The translations under genes were made by a program, and so were the position numbers. A stretch of 44,907 nt of DNA, taken from an uncultured Allomuricauda sp. (lineage in GTDB: Bacteria; Bacteroidota; Bacteroidia; Flavobacteriales; Flavobacteriaceae). The stretch covers positions 1 to 44,907 of the forward strand of contig CALBPG010000087.1 of the NCBI GenBank assembly GCA_937899065.1, in the 5' to 3' direction. Below the pieces are notes generated by a model. That model did not search any database. It saw only the letters and a program-made list of their open reading frames with translations, and was not told the origin of the DNA. Below are positions 33,458 through 40,435 of the stretch, in pieces. Numbering within the stretch: position 1 is the stretch's first letter; each line of letters starts with the position of its first letter.

Positions 33458-33682
33458 TCAACCTTTTTTGTTCTTCTTCTGACCCATAGCTGCGCTGCTT
33501 TTGTTTTGAACCAACACTGAAGTTGTACCTTGGGACAAGGATCCAATATTCCCTTCAGATTGGTAAATCCAGTCTAGGTTCGCATTGTTCTCGGGTATTC
33601 CGGAATTGAATTGCAAGAATGAGTTTCTGTCTAAAATATCTCCACCTGAATCTCCAGATTTATTGTACGGACTGCATTTTGA
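33458..33682 (-). pseudogene. Possible remnant of the 3' end of a gene
   Basis: On the minus strand 74 codons are open from 33682 to a TGA at 33458-33460 and read like protein (SGDSGGDILDRNSF, ANLDWIYQSEGN, AAMGQKKNKKG). There is no ATG, and two stops (TAG, TGA) stand directly upstream, so it looks like the leftover C terminus of a lost gene. It lies in the 365-base gap between the DUF5916 gene and the two-component operon. Protein-like composition is the only support. Confidence 0.35.
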
Positions 33683-33683
33683 C

Positions 33684-33731
33684 TATCAGGGAAAACCTTT
33701 AGAAAAAACTACAGGTGTTTTCTTGTAGAAA
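33684..33731 (+). promoter_or_regulatory. Activator-type element, copy A
   Basis: A 48-bp element opening TATCAGGGAAAAC that recurs at 37653-37700 with 37 of 48 identical positions and no gap. It holds CTACA...TGTAG as an inverted pair (33709-33728). A -7-like box TAACTTTC follows at 33750-33757. It would control the secreted protein/kinase/regulator operon that starts at 33783. Confidence 0.65.
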
Positions 33732-33749
33732 ATGTCGGCGGTCTTGAAA

Positions 33750-33757
33750 TAACTTTC
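33750..33757 (+). promoter_or_regulatory. -7 box of the two-component operon
   Basis: TAACTTTC matches TAnnTTTG except the last base and stands 21 bases after the TTGTAG end of element copy A. That places TTG of the element at the -33 position. Confidence 0.5.
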
Positions 33758-33782
33758 GGTTTGTTTTTAAATCGGAACAAGG

Positions 33783-34697
33783 ATGCAAAATTTCGCTAGT
33801 TATAGGTTCATTATTTCGGCTCTAATGCTAACAATAACCACAGTTGTACATGCACAGAGCATTCAACCTGTAAATTATCCTGAACTCGGAGTTTCTTTTG
33901 AAGTACCTAAAGGTTGGATGGGACAAGAGGTAGAAAATGGGTATCTCATGGGAAGTAATGCATTTCCAGGTTTTATGTTAATCACATCGCATGACTTAAC
34001 CAATTTACCAGCCATAAAAAAGGAGCTATCCGATACTTTTAAGATAGGTCCGAATAGCACGCTTACCCCAATAGGGACCATAGAAACAATATCTGACCAT
34101 GTAATAGGCAATACTTTTTCAGGAACCATTTCTGGCGAGCCAGCAAAAGCGGTTATTCTAGGTTGTTTGAATTCCAATGGTCTTGGCATAACCATCATCA
34201 GTGCTTCGAACGAGTCTGTTTTTTCAAACCAAAATATTGAAGCAGCGCTCAAATTGGTCCAGTCATTGACATTCAACAAACCTGCTCAGGATACCCCTAA
34301 CATCCAAAATAGGAAACCGGCAAATGAGTGGGAAAAGAAGTTTAGCGACTGTCGCTTGACCTATATGGAATCCTATACTTCAAACGGAACGGGCAGCTAT
34401 GGGAAAAAGGTTAAAATTGACCTATGCGGCGACGGTTATTTCAATCATTCATCATACAATAGCATGAGCGTTTCTGGAGGGAACTACAATGGTGGATACG
34501 GGAATACCAACAAAGGTGCTGGTACCTGGGAAATACTGAAAAAAGATGATGAAGTAATTCTGAGGTTGAACTTTTATGATGGTGAACAGTATAATTATGT
34601 CGTAACCATTGACAAGGATGATAAGACCTTTTTGAATGGTAATCGTTATTTTAGAACGTATGAAGATGCTGGAAAATACGGTCCCAAATGCAATTAA
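33783..34697 (+). CDS. Secreted two-domain hypothetical protein, first gene of the two-component operon
   Basis: 304 aa with signal peptide (FIISALMLTITTVVHAQ). Residues ~27-165 (YPELGVSFEVPKGWMGQEVE, then NTFSGTISGEPAKAVILGC) resemble a PsbP/Mog1-like beta-sheet domain common in small secreted proteins. After a linker, residues ~180-304 form a lipocalin-like domain with a Gly/Asn/Tyr-rich loop (SVSGGNYNGGYGNTNKGAGT) and the ending KTFLNGNRYFRT. No enzyme motif. The gene ends 42 bases before the kinase gene and is likely co-transcribed with it, so it may feed signals to the periplasmic TPR domain. Confidence 0.78.
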   Translation: MQNFASYRFIISALMLTITTVVHAQSIQPVNYPELGVSFEVPKGWMGQEVENGYLMGSNAFPGFMLITSHDLTNLPAIKKELSDTFKIGPNSTLTPIGTIETISDHVIGNTFSGTISGEPAKAVILGCLNSNGLGITIISASNESVFSNQNIEAALKLVQSLTFNKPAQDTPNIQNRKPANEWEKKFSDCRLTYMESYTSNGTGSYGKKVKIDLCGDGYFNHSSYNSMSVSGGNYNGGYGNTNKGAGTWEILKKDDEVILRLNFYDGEQYNYVVTIDKDDKTFLNGNRYFRTYEDAGKYGPKCN

Positions 34698-34739
34698 TAT
34701 AAAAAGTTGTTATTGACATTGTTTTATAGCTATCCAACC

Positions 34740-36686
34740 ATGAAAAAATTTTACGTAATACTTTCAATTCTATTTTGTGTTCATAGCAGTCATGCACAAA
34801 ACAGTGAAATAGACAGTTTAAAAAATGCTTTGGCTAGGGCTAACTTAGCAGACACTACTAAAATCGACCTATACCTTAAGCTGAGTAGTACGTTCTTTAC
34901 TATAAGTATTGATAGTAGCGAATCGTATACAAAAAAGGCGGAATTTTTATCCAAACTCAGTGGTTACTATAAAATCGATAAGATTTATGGGAATAAAGGG
35001 CTTTTCCAATATTATGCCGCCAATCAGGATTCAGCGCATTACTATTTTGAAAAAGCCTTGGAAAAACTAGACCCAAGAAAAGATAGTGTCGAAATATCTG
35101 TTGTGTATTCCAACTATGCCATTAGCTATGAAAATAGTCTTGAAAAAGCGCTAGAGTATAATACCAAGGCAATATCGTTCGTAGAACAAAACGACAGTAT
35201 TATGGGTAGATTATACTTTAGCCGAGGGGTATTCTATTTCCATAACAATGCTAATGGCCCAGCCAAAAAATATTTTATACTGGGTTATGAAAAAAGTGTC
35301 TCAGGAAATAATCTACGTGCAGAGGGCATGACTTCGAGAGCCTTGGCGTATATGTATCGACAAGAGAATAAAATAGATAGTGCTAAAATATTCATGGAAA
35401 GGGGCTTGGAACTCTGTGAACGAACAAAATCCCCAGAAATTTGTTATCGTATTAATGTAGAACTAGGAGAGTTTTACGATGAAATTGGGCAATATAATAA
35501 AGCAAAAGTTGCCTTATTGGAAGCAAATAAACATGCATTGGCGCGTAACAAGAACTTTGAGGTATTCACCACCTACATTATGTTGGCACGTCACGAAACA
35601 AAGCATGGGGATTACTCGGAAGCGAGTCGTTACTTTCAGGAATTTGAATATAAATTCAAGCAAGAGGAACCCATATTTTACGTAGGAGTAAACGCCTATG
35701 AAAGCTGGTCCGAATTAGAAGCCAAAAGGGGTAACCTCAAAAAATCAAACGAATTATTGAAGTTAGCGATGCAGTTTAAAGATTCGTTATACTCAAAACA
35801 GAATAAGGAAGCGTTAGCAGAAGCCGATGCCAAATATGAAGCAGAGAAAAAAGATAAAGAAATCGCTACGCAAGACTTACAGCTACAACATCAAGAAAAC
35901 ACAATCCTTAGAAAAGAAAACCAAGTAACCCTAGCGATTTTTATAGGGCTGTGCCTATTGCTATCCATTATAGGCCTTTGGTTCTATTTCAAACAACGGC
36001 AAAAAACTAAGACCAATGAGATTCTGGCACTTGAGGCAAAACAGGAGGTTGTCAAACTTGAATCGCTCATAGACGGGGAAGAGAAAGAACGTAATCGTCT
36101 TGCCCAAGATCTACACGATGGCATCAATGGTGATTTGGCAGTAATCAAATATAAAATCAGCAGTATTGGCCAGAAAAAGTTAACTGCTAAAGAAAAAACA
36201 GATTATGACGAAGCTTTAAGCATGTTAGATAATGCTGTGGAACAAGTACGAAGAATCTCCCATAATTTGGCGCCGCCATCGCTATATAGATTTGACCTGA
36301 TAGAAGCCATTGAGCAGTTTTGCATGAAACAAAACACCTTGGAAAAGGTTAAGATAAGTTTCCAACATTTCGGGAATAGGATAAGTTTAAAGAAAGAGAA
36401 TGAAACTGCGATATATAGAATTATACAGGAAATTATCAATAACATCCTTAAACATTCAGGAGCATCGGAAGCGATGGTGCAAATCAATAATCACGGAGAT
36501 AAACTGACCTTAACGGTAGAAGATAATGGAAAAGGATTTGACGCTTATGATACAGCAAAAGGTATCGGATTGCAAAACATCAAATCAAGGGTCGATTTCT
36601 TAAAAGCTGATTTGGATATCGATTCGAGCAACAAGGGAACCACAGTTCAAATAGAGATGGAACTAGACAAAATGGTTGAAATATGA
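34740..36686 (+). CDS. TPR sensor histidine kinase, NarL/DesK class (HisKA_3)
   Basis: 648 aa. Start at 34740 gives a signal peptide (FYVILSILFCVHSSHAQ). Residues ~40-350 are periplasmic tetratricopeptide repeats. A coiled coil and one transmembrane helix (LAIFIGLCLLLSIIGLWFYF) precede the kinase core: EKERNRLAQDLHDGINGDLA with phosphoacceptor His459, then IYRIIQEIINNILKHSGASE, VEDNGKGFD and GIGLQNIKSRVDFL. The signal is probably a peptide or protein bound by the TPR region. The stop overlaps the regulator start in ATGA. Confidence 0.94.
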   Translation: MKKFYVILSILFCVHSSHAQNSEIDSLKNALARANLADTTKIDLYLKLSSTFFTISIDSSESYTKKAEFLSKLSGYYKIDKIYGNKGLFQYYAANQDSAHYYFEKALEKLDPRKDSVEISVVYSNYAISYENSLEKALEYNTKAISFVEQNDSIMGRLYFSRGVFYFHNNANGPAKKYFILGYEKSVSGNNLRAEGMTSRALAYMYRQENKIDSAKIFMERGLELCERTKSPEICYRINVELGEFYDEIGQYNKAKVALLEANKHALARNKNFEVFTTYIMLARHETKHGDYSEASRYFQEFEYKFKQEEPIFYVGVNAYESWSELEAKRGNLKKSNELLKLAMQFKDSLYSKQNKEALAEADAKYEAEKKDKEIATQDLQLQHQENTILRKENQVTLAIFIGLCLLLSIIGLWFYFKQRQKTKTNEILALEAKQEVVKLESLIDGEEKERNRLAQDLHDGINGDLAVIKYKISSIGQKKLTAKEKTDYDEALSMLDNAVEQVRRISHNLAPPSLYRFDLIEAIEQFCMKQNTLEKVKISFQHFGNRISLKKENETAIYRIIQEIINNILKHSGASEAMVQINNHGDKLTLTVEDNGKGFDAYDTAKGIGLQNIKSRVDFLKADLDIDSSNKGTTVQIEMELDKMVEI

Positions 36687-37315
36687 TACGAGTGGCAGTA
36701 GTAGATGACCACAGCATGGTGCTCAAGGGTATTGAAAGCATGCTAGAAGATGTAGAAAATATGTGTGTGATTGCAACCTTTGGGTTAGGGAAACAGCTAC
36801 TTGGTGACATTGATTCTGAAATGCCAGATGTTTTGTTGTTAGATATTAACTTACCCGATAGTAATGGTATCGATTTGTGCAAGACACTAGTCAAAAAGCA
36901 TCCAAAGCTTGCCATACTGGCATTGTCTAACTACAGTGAAACAGGCTTTATCAAAAATATGCTACGAAACGGTGCAAGAGGATATCTACTAAAAAACACA
37001 GCGAAAGAAGAATTGATAACCGCCATCGAAACCGTCTATGTAGGAAAACAATATTTACCACTGAGTATTAAAGATATACTGCTCAATGACAGTATTGGAA
37101 ACAGTAATGCATCCTTCATTCCAAAATTGACAAGACGAGAAAAAGAAGTCATTACGCTAATTGTGAAAGAGCATACCACCCAAGAAATCTCAGAGCTTTT
37201 GTTCATAAGTCCCAAAACCGTGGAAAGTCACAGGAATAACCTCACCCAAAAGTTAGGTGTAAGGAATACCGCTGGACTGGTTCGAGTAGCGTTGGAAAAA
37301 GGACTTTTGGACTAG
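36683..37315 (+). CDS. NarL/LuxR-family response regulator
   Basis: 210 aa. Receiver domain with VVDDH (~7-10), phosphoacceptor Asp54 (DVLLLDINLPDSNG) and the conserved Ser/Lys region (LALSNYSE, YLLKNTAKEEL). The C-terminal LuxR helix-turn-helix is complete: LTRREKEVITLIVKEHTTQE, ISELLFISPKTVESHRNNLT. It is the cognate partner of the TPR kinase (4-base overlap). The 48-bp element found before this operon and before the collagen-like gene is the natural candidate for its binding site, which would make the system autoregulated. Confidence 0.95.
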   Translation: MIRVAVVDDHSMVLKGIESMLEDVENMCVIATFGLGKQLLGDIDSEMPDVLLLDINLPDSNGIDLCKTLVKKHPKLAILALSNYSETGFIKNMLRNGARGYLLKNTAKEELITAIETVYVGKQYLPLSIKDILLNDSIGNSNASFIPKLTRREKEVITLIVKEHTTQEISELLFISPKTVESHRNNLTQKLGVRNTAGLVRVALEKGLLD

Positions 37316-37419
37316 TCGTCATGTAGATGAATGTTCTTTAAAACAAAAACGGGACTAGACAACCGTCCAACCCCATTTATTTTTTTGAGCATGAATTTCG
37401 AAGTCGTATTCAATTTGGT

Positions 37420-37539
37420 TTAAGCTCGAATATTCTGAATAGTGTTTTTAGCATTTCCACCAAAAATCTTTACAGACTGTTTTTTAGAAAGCGTTTTAAC
37501 TTTTACCGCTTTTTGAACTTGAAAAATTGATTTTTTCAT
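37420..37539 (-). CDS. Double-glycine-leader peptide (bacteriocin/pheromone-like)
   Basis: A 39-codon frame on the minus strand with ATG at 37537-37539 and TAA at 37420-37422. It opens MKKSIFQVQKAV, then LSKKQSVKIFGG, which matches the pattern of flavobacterial double-glycine leaders (MKKSI..., Leu-Ser/Asn-x-x-x-x...Ile-x-GG). The part after GG, NAKNTIQNIRA, is an 11-residue basic core without Cys, which suits a linear signalling peptide better than a lanthipeptide. No C39 peptidase-transporter, modifying enzyme or immunity gene is in the window. It is convergent with the NarL regulator and divergent from the collagen-like lipoprotein. Confidence 0.7.
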   Translation of the reverse strand: MKKSIFQVQKAVKVKTLSKKQSVKIFGGNAKNTIQNIRA

Positions 37540-37561
37540 ATTTCCTGATATTAAAAATTAC

Positions 37562-37582
37562 ACGTACAATCTTAAGGTACGT
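37562..37582. promoter_or_regulatory. Inverted repeat in the peptide gene promoter region
   Basis: ACGTAC (37562-37567) and GTACGT (37577-37582) are perfect arms around a 9-base centre containing CTTAAG. It lies 22 bases upstream of the peptide start codon, where a regulator would block or assist transcription. Confidence 0.45.
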
Positions 37583-37620
37583 ATTTTAATCCATGAATAA
37601 TTATTGGAACCGATTCACAA

Positions 37621-37640
37621 CTTTTTTATCCCGAAAAAAG
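37621..37640. repeat. A/T-tract inverted repeat
   Basis: CTTTTTT-ATCCCG-AAAAAAG is a perfect 7-bp inverted repeat between the peptide gene and the collagen-like gene, 12 bases before element copy B. Phased A-tracts may bend the DNA. Confidence 0.35.
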
Positions 37641-37652
37641 CATCGACACCCA

Positions 37653-37700
37653 TATCAGGGAAAACACCTAGGAAAAATTTCGGGGATTTTCATGTACAAA
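37653..37700 (+). promoter_or_regulatory. Activator-type element, copy B
   Basis: Second copy of the 48-bp element (37 of 48 identical to 33684-33731). It lies between two divergent genes, 113 bases before the collagen-like gene and 113 bases behind the start of the minus-strand peptide gene, so it could act on both. Confidence 0.65.
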
Positions 37701-37718
37701 TAACCAACTGACTAACAA

Positions 37719-37726
37719 TACTTTAG
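37719..37726 (+). promoter_or_regulatory. -7-like box of the collagen-like gene
   Basis: TACTTTAG approximates TAnnTTTG and stands 21 bases after the ATGTAC end of element copy B. This is exactly the spacing seen at copy A. Confidence 0.45.
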
Positions 37727-37765
37727 TGATGTAAAACACAAACAAATCATTAAAGAATTTGAATC

Positions 37766-38398
37766 ATGAAAACAACACTTTTAAAACTGAAGTATTTTTT
37801 AATTGCAAGTATCGTAATCTTAACCATGTCCTGTAGTGCCGAAGATGGCGAAGATGGCATAAATGGTCTGGATGGTGCGCCAGGAATTCAGGGCGAACAA
37901 GGACTAGCTGGGCAAGATGGCGCAGATGGACAAGATGGTACTGATGGACAAGATGGGCAAGATGGCGTTGACGGGGAAGATGGCCAGGATGGCCAGGATG
38001 GAGCTGATGGAAATGCCAACGTGAATGTCTATACATTTGATATATCAAACGTATCAGGTACAACATATGGGCAGAATATTCCAGAATTAACGCTATCTGT
38101 TATTGAAGATGACGTAGTTCTTGGCTATGTAAAACGAAATAATAATTGGTTTCAGCTACCTGCAATAGGACATTTTCTTCCTTTTAGTATATCTGCTGAT
38201 ATGACCCCAGGATTTTATATCCTTGATTTTGTAGATCTTGCGGACGGTAGTAATTTTACCATCACGGCTGGTGAACTTGATTTTTTAAAGGTGGCTGTCA
38301 TTGAATCCAACAGCAACACAACAAGCAAAAATGGTCACCCTGACTTTTCAAAAATGACATACTTTGAAGCAATGGATTATTTAGGACTTGAGTACTAA
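37766..38398 (+). CDS. Collagen-like repeat lipoprotein
   Basis: 210 aa. Lipoprotein signal with lipobox LTMSC (Cys23). Residues 28-82 are a perfect Gly-x-y repeat of 19 triplets, mostly GQD, GAD or GED, so it can form a short acidic collagen-like triple helix. The C-terminal ~125 residues are a globular beta-rich domain (VNVYTFDISNVSGTTYGQNI, FSISADMTPGFYILDFVDL). It is probably a trimeric surface protein. Element copy B before it suggests control by the NarL-type regulator encoded 450 bases upstream. A terminator follows at 38423. Confidence 0.88.
   Translation: MKTTLLKLKYFLIASIVILTMSCSAEDGEDGINGLDGAPGIQGEQGLAGQDGADGQDGTDGQDGQDGVDGEDGQDGQDGADGNANVNVYTFDISNVSGTTYGQNIPELTLSVIEDDVVLGYVKRNNNWFQLPAIGHFLPFSISADMTPGFYILDFVDLADGSNFTITAGELDFLKVAVIESNSNTTSKNGHPDFSKMTYFEAMDYLGLEY
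37847..38011 (+). repeat. 9-bp-period collagen-type coding repeat
   Basis: Nineteen consecutive Gly-x-y codon triplets, many built on variants of GGACAAGAT. Such tracts change length easily by slippage in steps of 9 bases, which would keep the reading frame. Confidence 0.8.
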
Positions 38399-38422
38399 TT
38401 CCGATTAAAAAGATTCATATGG

Positions 38423-38450
38423 AAAACCGAAACAAATGTTTCGGTTTTTA
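38423..38450 (+). terminator. Intrinsic terminator of the collagen-like gene
   Basis: AAAACCGAAACA pairs with TGTTTCGGTTTT (12 bp) followed by T's. It begins 25 bases after the stop codon. Confidence 0.88.
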
Positions 38451-38588
38451 TCTCTTTACGGAAACCTTTCCCACTGGGACGTTTCAGCGGAAATCAATAT
38501 GGACTTAATGTTCTCTAATGCTGACTTTCTAGCATCTTAAAGTGAACCTTTAAATAAGGCAAAAAAAGTAAAACACTATTGTAGAGCT

Positions 38589-40424
38589 TTACTGGGTATG
38601 TATAAGAATACTATTTAAGCCGCTTTTAAGATGTAATTCGCTTGTTGATTTGCCCATCTTTTCATTGAATTCAACAGCCAAAATCCCTTTTGGAAGTATA
38701 AAGGTTCCTTTCATATTTACAGGTAGTGTAACTTCAAATAGCTGTTTTGAATCCCCTTTTCTATAATGGCAAACAATACTGCCTTTACTTGTGGGTAATT
38801 TGATTTCAGTATATTGCAAATCAACAAGTTGGGGTTTAATTTGAACTGATTTAAAACCTGGTTCGGTGGGGGTAATTCCCCATAGTCTTCTCCCAATAAT
38901 ATTTGTTGGTGCCGTTCCCCAAGCATGGTTCCAATCCAAATTGGGCTTGTAGGCAGGGTCCCACGCTTCAAGCGTCATTGTGGACCCTATTTTAATCATA
39001 TTATACCAACTACGGTCATGTTTTGCCGTAAGTAAAGCCAAAGCACATGAGGCTTCTTCAGCACTAAATAAGGCTTCCAAAAGATATTGTGCACCGTAAA
39101 CGCTGCAAGCCATACCCCTACTTTTAATAAAAGCGACTACGGTTTTTTTGTGCTCCTCTGGAACCAGACCAAAGGCCAGTGGAAACATATTTGCATGCAA
39201 CGAGGCATGCTCTGTACCTTCGCCATCAATATATATACCCCTGTTTTTGTCCAGTAATTTGGTATTCAATGTTCTCTTTATCTTTTCGGCTTTAGTACTC
39301 CAAAAAACAACTTCCTCGTTTTTATCTAAGTGTCCAGCAATTTTAGACATCAAGACCAAGTTCCGGTAGTAAAATGCATTCACCACGGTATTTATGGGAA
39401 CCATTTCATATCCATCACGTTCTCCAGCTTCGTTTTTCAATTTCCAACCGGTGTCTTGTTGCCCTGGTGGCCAATCAACTATATCCCTTATTCTTGTTTG
39501 AGGATTTTTAAAACCCAATTTTGAAACAAAGGCTTGATTCATTTTTTTGGATTTGGAACTAATCAAACCGTCTTCACGTTCTAAATCAAAGAGTGTTCTT
39601 CGTTTTAATGCTTCATAATTCCTAGCTAGCATTTGAACATCTCCGCTATACATAAAATCATGATAAAACAAGAGTACGGTATGCAAAAGCCACTCGGTGG
39701 GCCAAGTGGGATGATCTAAAAAATATTGATTTGTTCTCTTGCCAATGGAGTATTCGTTGTCTAAGCAATAATGACTCAACTGATTGATATATGCATCTGC
39801 TTCGTAAGGTAAACGTTCCCTATCGCCATCCACATAAAACCCTGTAAAACTTGTTGCTTTAATGGTATGCTTACATAAATCCCAAACAGCATCCAGTACA
39901 GTGTTTGAAGAAGAAAAATGACTAGCCTCATCGTTAAACTTATAATGAAATGCTTTTTGAAAGATTTCTATATTAGTTATGGGAATTTTCAAATTCTCAA
40001 TTTCAAGATATCTGAAAGGCATAATAACCCCAAAAGTGCTTGGTAGTTGTATCGCTGGTGGACTTGTATTTTTCTTATTTGCCGGTAATGACAGAACGAT
40101 AGGTGTGTTGGGTTGGCTGACCCTTAATTTAGTTTTTTGATATCGTATACTTCCCCCCGGGTTTCTATCTATGGTATGGGGTGCAGCAAGTTTTTCCCCT
40201 AAATGAAGGATTAATGAATCATTCTGGGCGACTTTGCTAAGTATTTGAACCGTTCCAAAAAAGGACTTTCCAAAGTCAATAAAATAATGCCCTTCTCCTT
40301 TTTGTATAACATCAACAGGTGCGTTTAAAACTGTTTGAAATGCTGTTTCAGGAATATCAAAATAGTCTTGGCCTCGACTCTTTACAAAGAAAAGTAGAAC
40401 TAATAAGCAAGTGATATTTTTCAT
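38589..40424 (-). CDS. GH78-like alpha-L-rhamnosidase
   Basis: 611 aa with signal peptide (MKNITCLLVLLFFVKSRGQ). After N-terminal beta domains, the (alpha/alpha)6 catalytic domain carries VDGDRERLPYEAD (~residue 206), where the Glu and final Asp align with catalytic-region acids of GH78. MTLEAWDPAYKPNLDWNHAW supplies the likely general base Glu. It then ends in a C-terminal beta-sandwich (GFKSVQIKPQLVDLQYTEIK). It would release L-rhamnose from oligosaccharides in the periplasm. It is the last gene of the uronate operon, 11 bases after dctM, which supports a substrate with both rhamnose and uronic acid. Confidence 0.85.
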   Translation of the reverse strand: MKNITCLLVLLFFVKSRGQDYFDIPETAFQTVLNAPVDVIQKGEGHYFIDFGKSFFGTVQILSKVAQNDSLILHLGEKLAAPHTIDRNPGGSIRYQKTKLRVSQPNTPIVLSLPANKKNTSPPAIQLPSTFGVIMPFRYLEIENLKIPITNIEIFQKAFHYKFNDEASHFSSSNTVLDAVWDLCKHTIKATSFTGFYVDGDRERLPYEADAYINQLSHYCLDNEYSIGKRTNQYFLDHPTWPTEWLLHTVLLFYHDFMYSGDVQMLARNYEALKRRTLFDLEREDGLISSKSKKMNQAFVSKLGFKNPQTRIRDIVDWPPGQQDTGWKLKNEAGERDGYEMVPINTVVNAFYYRNLVLMSKIAGHLDKNEEVVFWSTKAEKIKRTLNTKLLDKNRGIYIDGEGTEHASLHANMFPLAFGLVPEEHKKTVVAFIKSRGMACSVYGAQYLLEALFSAEEASCALALLTAKHDRSWYNMIKIGSTMTLEAWDPAYKPNLDWNHAWGTAPTNIIGRRLWGITPTEPGFKSVQIKPQLVDLQYTEIKLPTSKGSIVCHYRKGDSKQLFEVTLPVNMKGTFILPKGILAVEFNEKMGKSTSELHLKSGLNSILIHTQ

Positions 40425-40435
40425 AATCCATACGA

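Noticed and set aside
33124-33546. A 140-codon minus-strand frame over the end of the DUF5916 gene
   Set aside because: Most of it lies opposite the well-supported DUF5916 coding region, and the part beyond is read better in another frame.
37350-37375. Weak hairpin (GGAC/GTCC) followed by T's on the minus strand as a terminator for the GG peptide
   Set aside because: The stem is only 4 bp with mismatches, so it is too weak to list, although the T-rich run on the minus strand is suggestive.
37764-38066. A 100-codon His/Leu-rich minus-strand frame opposite the collagen repeat
   Set aside because: It is the antisense image of the repetitive Gly-Asp-Gln codons; the composition is an artefact of the repeat.
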